DNA of 64,000 nt, taken from contig JAPNXP010000007.1 in the NCBI GenBank assembly GCA_028753945.1, positions 248,001 through 312,000 on the forward strand, given 5' to 3'. Of this stretch, positions 63,901 to 64,000 are shown in pieces; the first letter of the stretch is position 1, and each line of letters opens with the position of its first letter. The notes beneath the pieces are model-generated. The model worked only from the letters and a program-made list of their open reading frames with translations. It made no database searches and was not told the origin of the DNA. Source of the DNA: Hexactinellida sp. DTS-2022. Its lineage: Eukaryota; Porifera; Hexactinellida. The position numbers were made by a program, and so were the translations under genes.

Positions 63901-64000
63901 CGTCCTTAACCGCATTAAGCAGTAGCACCTGCGCCTCGGGATCGTCCTCTGTTAGGGCAGCCGCCGCCAGCTTAGCGTTCTCAGACAGCTGCTGCACGTG
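60931..64000 (-). CDS. TLN: Talin, last four exons (gene continues beyond right edge)
   Basis: Talin links integrin tails to F-actin at adhesions. Exons on the minus strand: 63815-64000 (edge-cut), 63079-63319, 62348-62613, 60931-61689 (stop), 483 residues, with phases 0, 1 and 0 matching at the junctions. The last exon carries the C-terminal actin-binding I/LWEQ (THATCH) module: ILHAAKAIARATRALVQAAT, WSEGLVSAAKQVARST, then SAKSIAKHTAQLLMACRVKA and NLRLRRAGLAVKKATDSLVE, and the dimerisation helix MSEIAKKERELEAARSALQN. The upstream exons correspond to the rod helical bundles before it (SVEDEAGRSQRALETAIEAI). The product ends KDIKPQY; vertebrate talin ends a few residues later. Introns hold MITEs and a long GTTT microsatellite (62640-63010). 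Confidence 0.95.
62636..63010. repeat. GTTT/TTTATTTGTTTG microsatellite in a talin intron
   Basis: Nearly pure 4- and 12-bp repeats (TTTATTTGTTTG and relatives). Open in several frames only because stop codons are absent from the repeat unit. Confidence 0.9.
63413..63570. mobile_element. Pogo-like MITE, CAGTCAACTCTCGTTATAACG family
   Basis: The left end CAGTCAACTCTCGTTATAAC faces the right end GTTATAACGGGATTTTACTG. TA flanks. Relatives near 11820-11942 and 29690-29960. Confidence 0.7.
63585..63756. mobile_element. hAT-type element of the CCAGGAGCGCG family in a talin intron
   Basis: Body as in 52934-53125. Flanks ATTCAACT (63577-63584) and ATTCTACT (63757-63764) are a near-perfect 8-bp duplication. 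Confidence 0.75.

Noticed and set aside
1-64000. tRNA, rRNA or an autonomous transposase gene
   Set aside because: I saw no cloverleaf with A/B boxes, no rRNA-like sequence and no transposase or reverse-transcriptase motif; a covariance-model and HMM search would be decisive.

Overview
The window is a stretch of AT-rich metazoan nuclear DNA. Evidence for this: genes split by GT-AG introns, animal-typical genes (a USP32 deubiquitinase, talin, filamin repeats, SPATA7, GRIPAP1, Rab1, ribosomal eL28), and introns and spacers crowded with short non-autonomous DNA transposons. Nothing points to a vertebrate. An invertebrate, possibly an early-branching one such as a sponge, fits best, but I cannot fix the phylum from sequence alone.

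Layout. (1) 1-21596, + strand: a USP32 orthologue in 25 visible exons, entering from the left edge. It has EF-hands, a DUSP domain, a ubiquitin-like segment, a split USP catalytic core and a C-terminal CAAX box. Three genes on the opposite strand sit inside its introns: an intronless Rab1 (13528-14142), a three-exon SPATA7-like gene (18249-19875) and intronless ribosomal protein eL28 (20459-20869). (2) 22466-29118, - strand: an 11-exon gene whose product joins a proline-rich, LD-motif N-terminus to five filamin repeats and has no actin-binding domain. (3) 30723-52796: a cluster of seven single-exon paralogues (five or more intact) on both strands. They encode secreted, probably GPI-anchored proteins with leucine-rich repeats, an LRRCT cap and 1 to 26 EGF modules. 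One member carries 25 near-identical 117-bp calcium-binding EGF units. Another is split by a fresh 192-bp hAT-type element. (4) 54656-55699, +: a secreted metallo-beta-lactamase-fold protein of ComEC type with a degraded metal site. (5) 57454-59700, -: an intronless GRIPAP1/GRASP-1 orthologue. (6) 60931-64000, -: the last four exons of talin; the gene continues past the right edge.

The rest is mainly MITEs. There are several pogo-like families (CAGT...ACTG ends, TA target) and several hAT-like families (CAGGG or CAGTGGCGTAGC ends, 8-bp target duplications), along with microsatellites and degenerate minisatellites. Talin and the filamin-repeat protein both belong to the integrin-actin adhesion machinery; USP32, Rab1 and GRIPAP1 act in endomembrane traffic. 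No operon-like logic is implied. The most unusual region is the LRR-EGF cluster, which has the marks of a rapidly duplicating cell-surface receptor or adhesion family.
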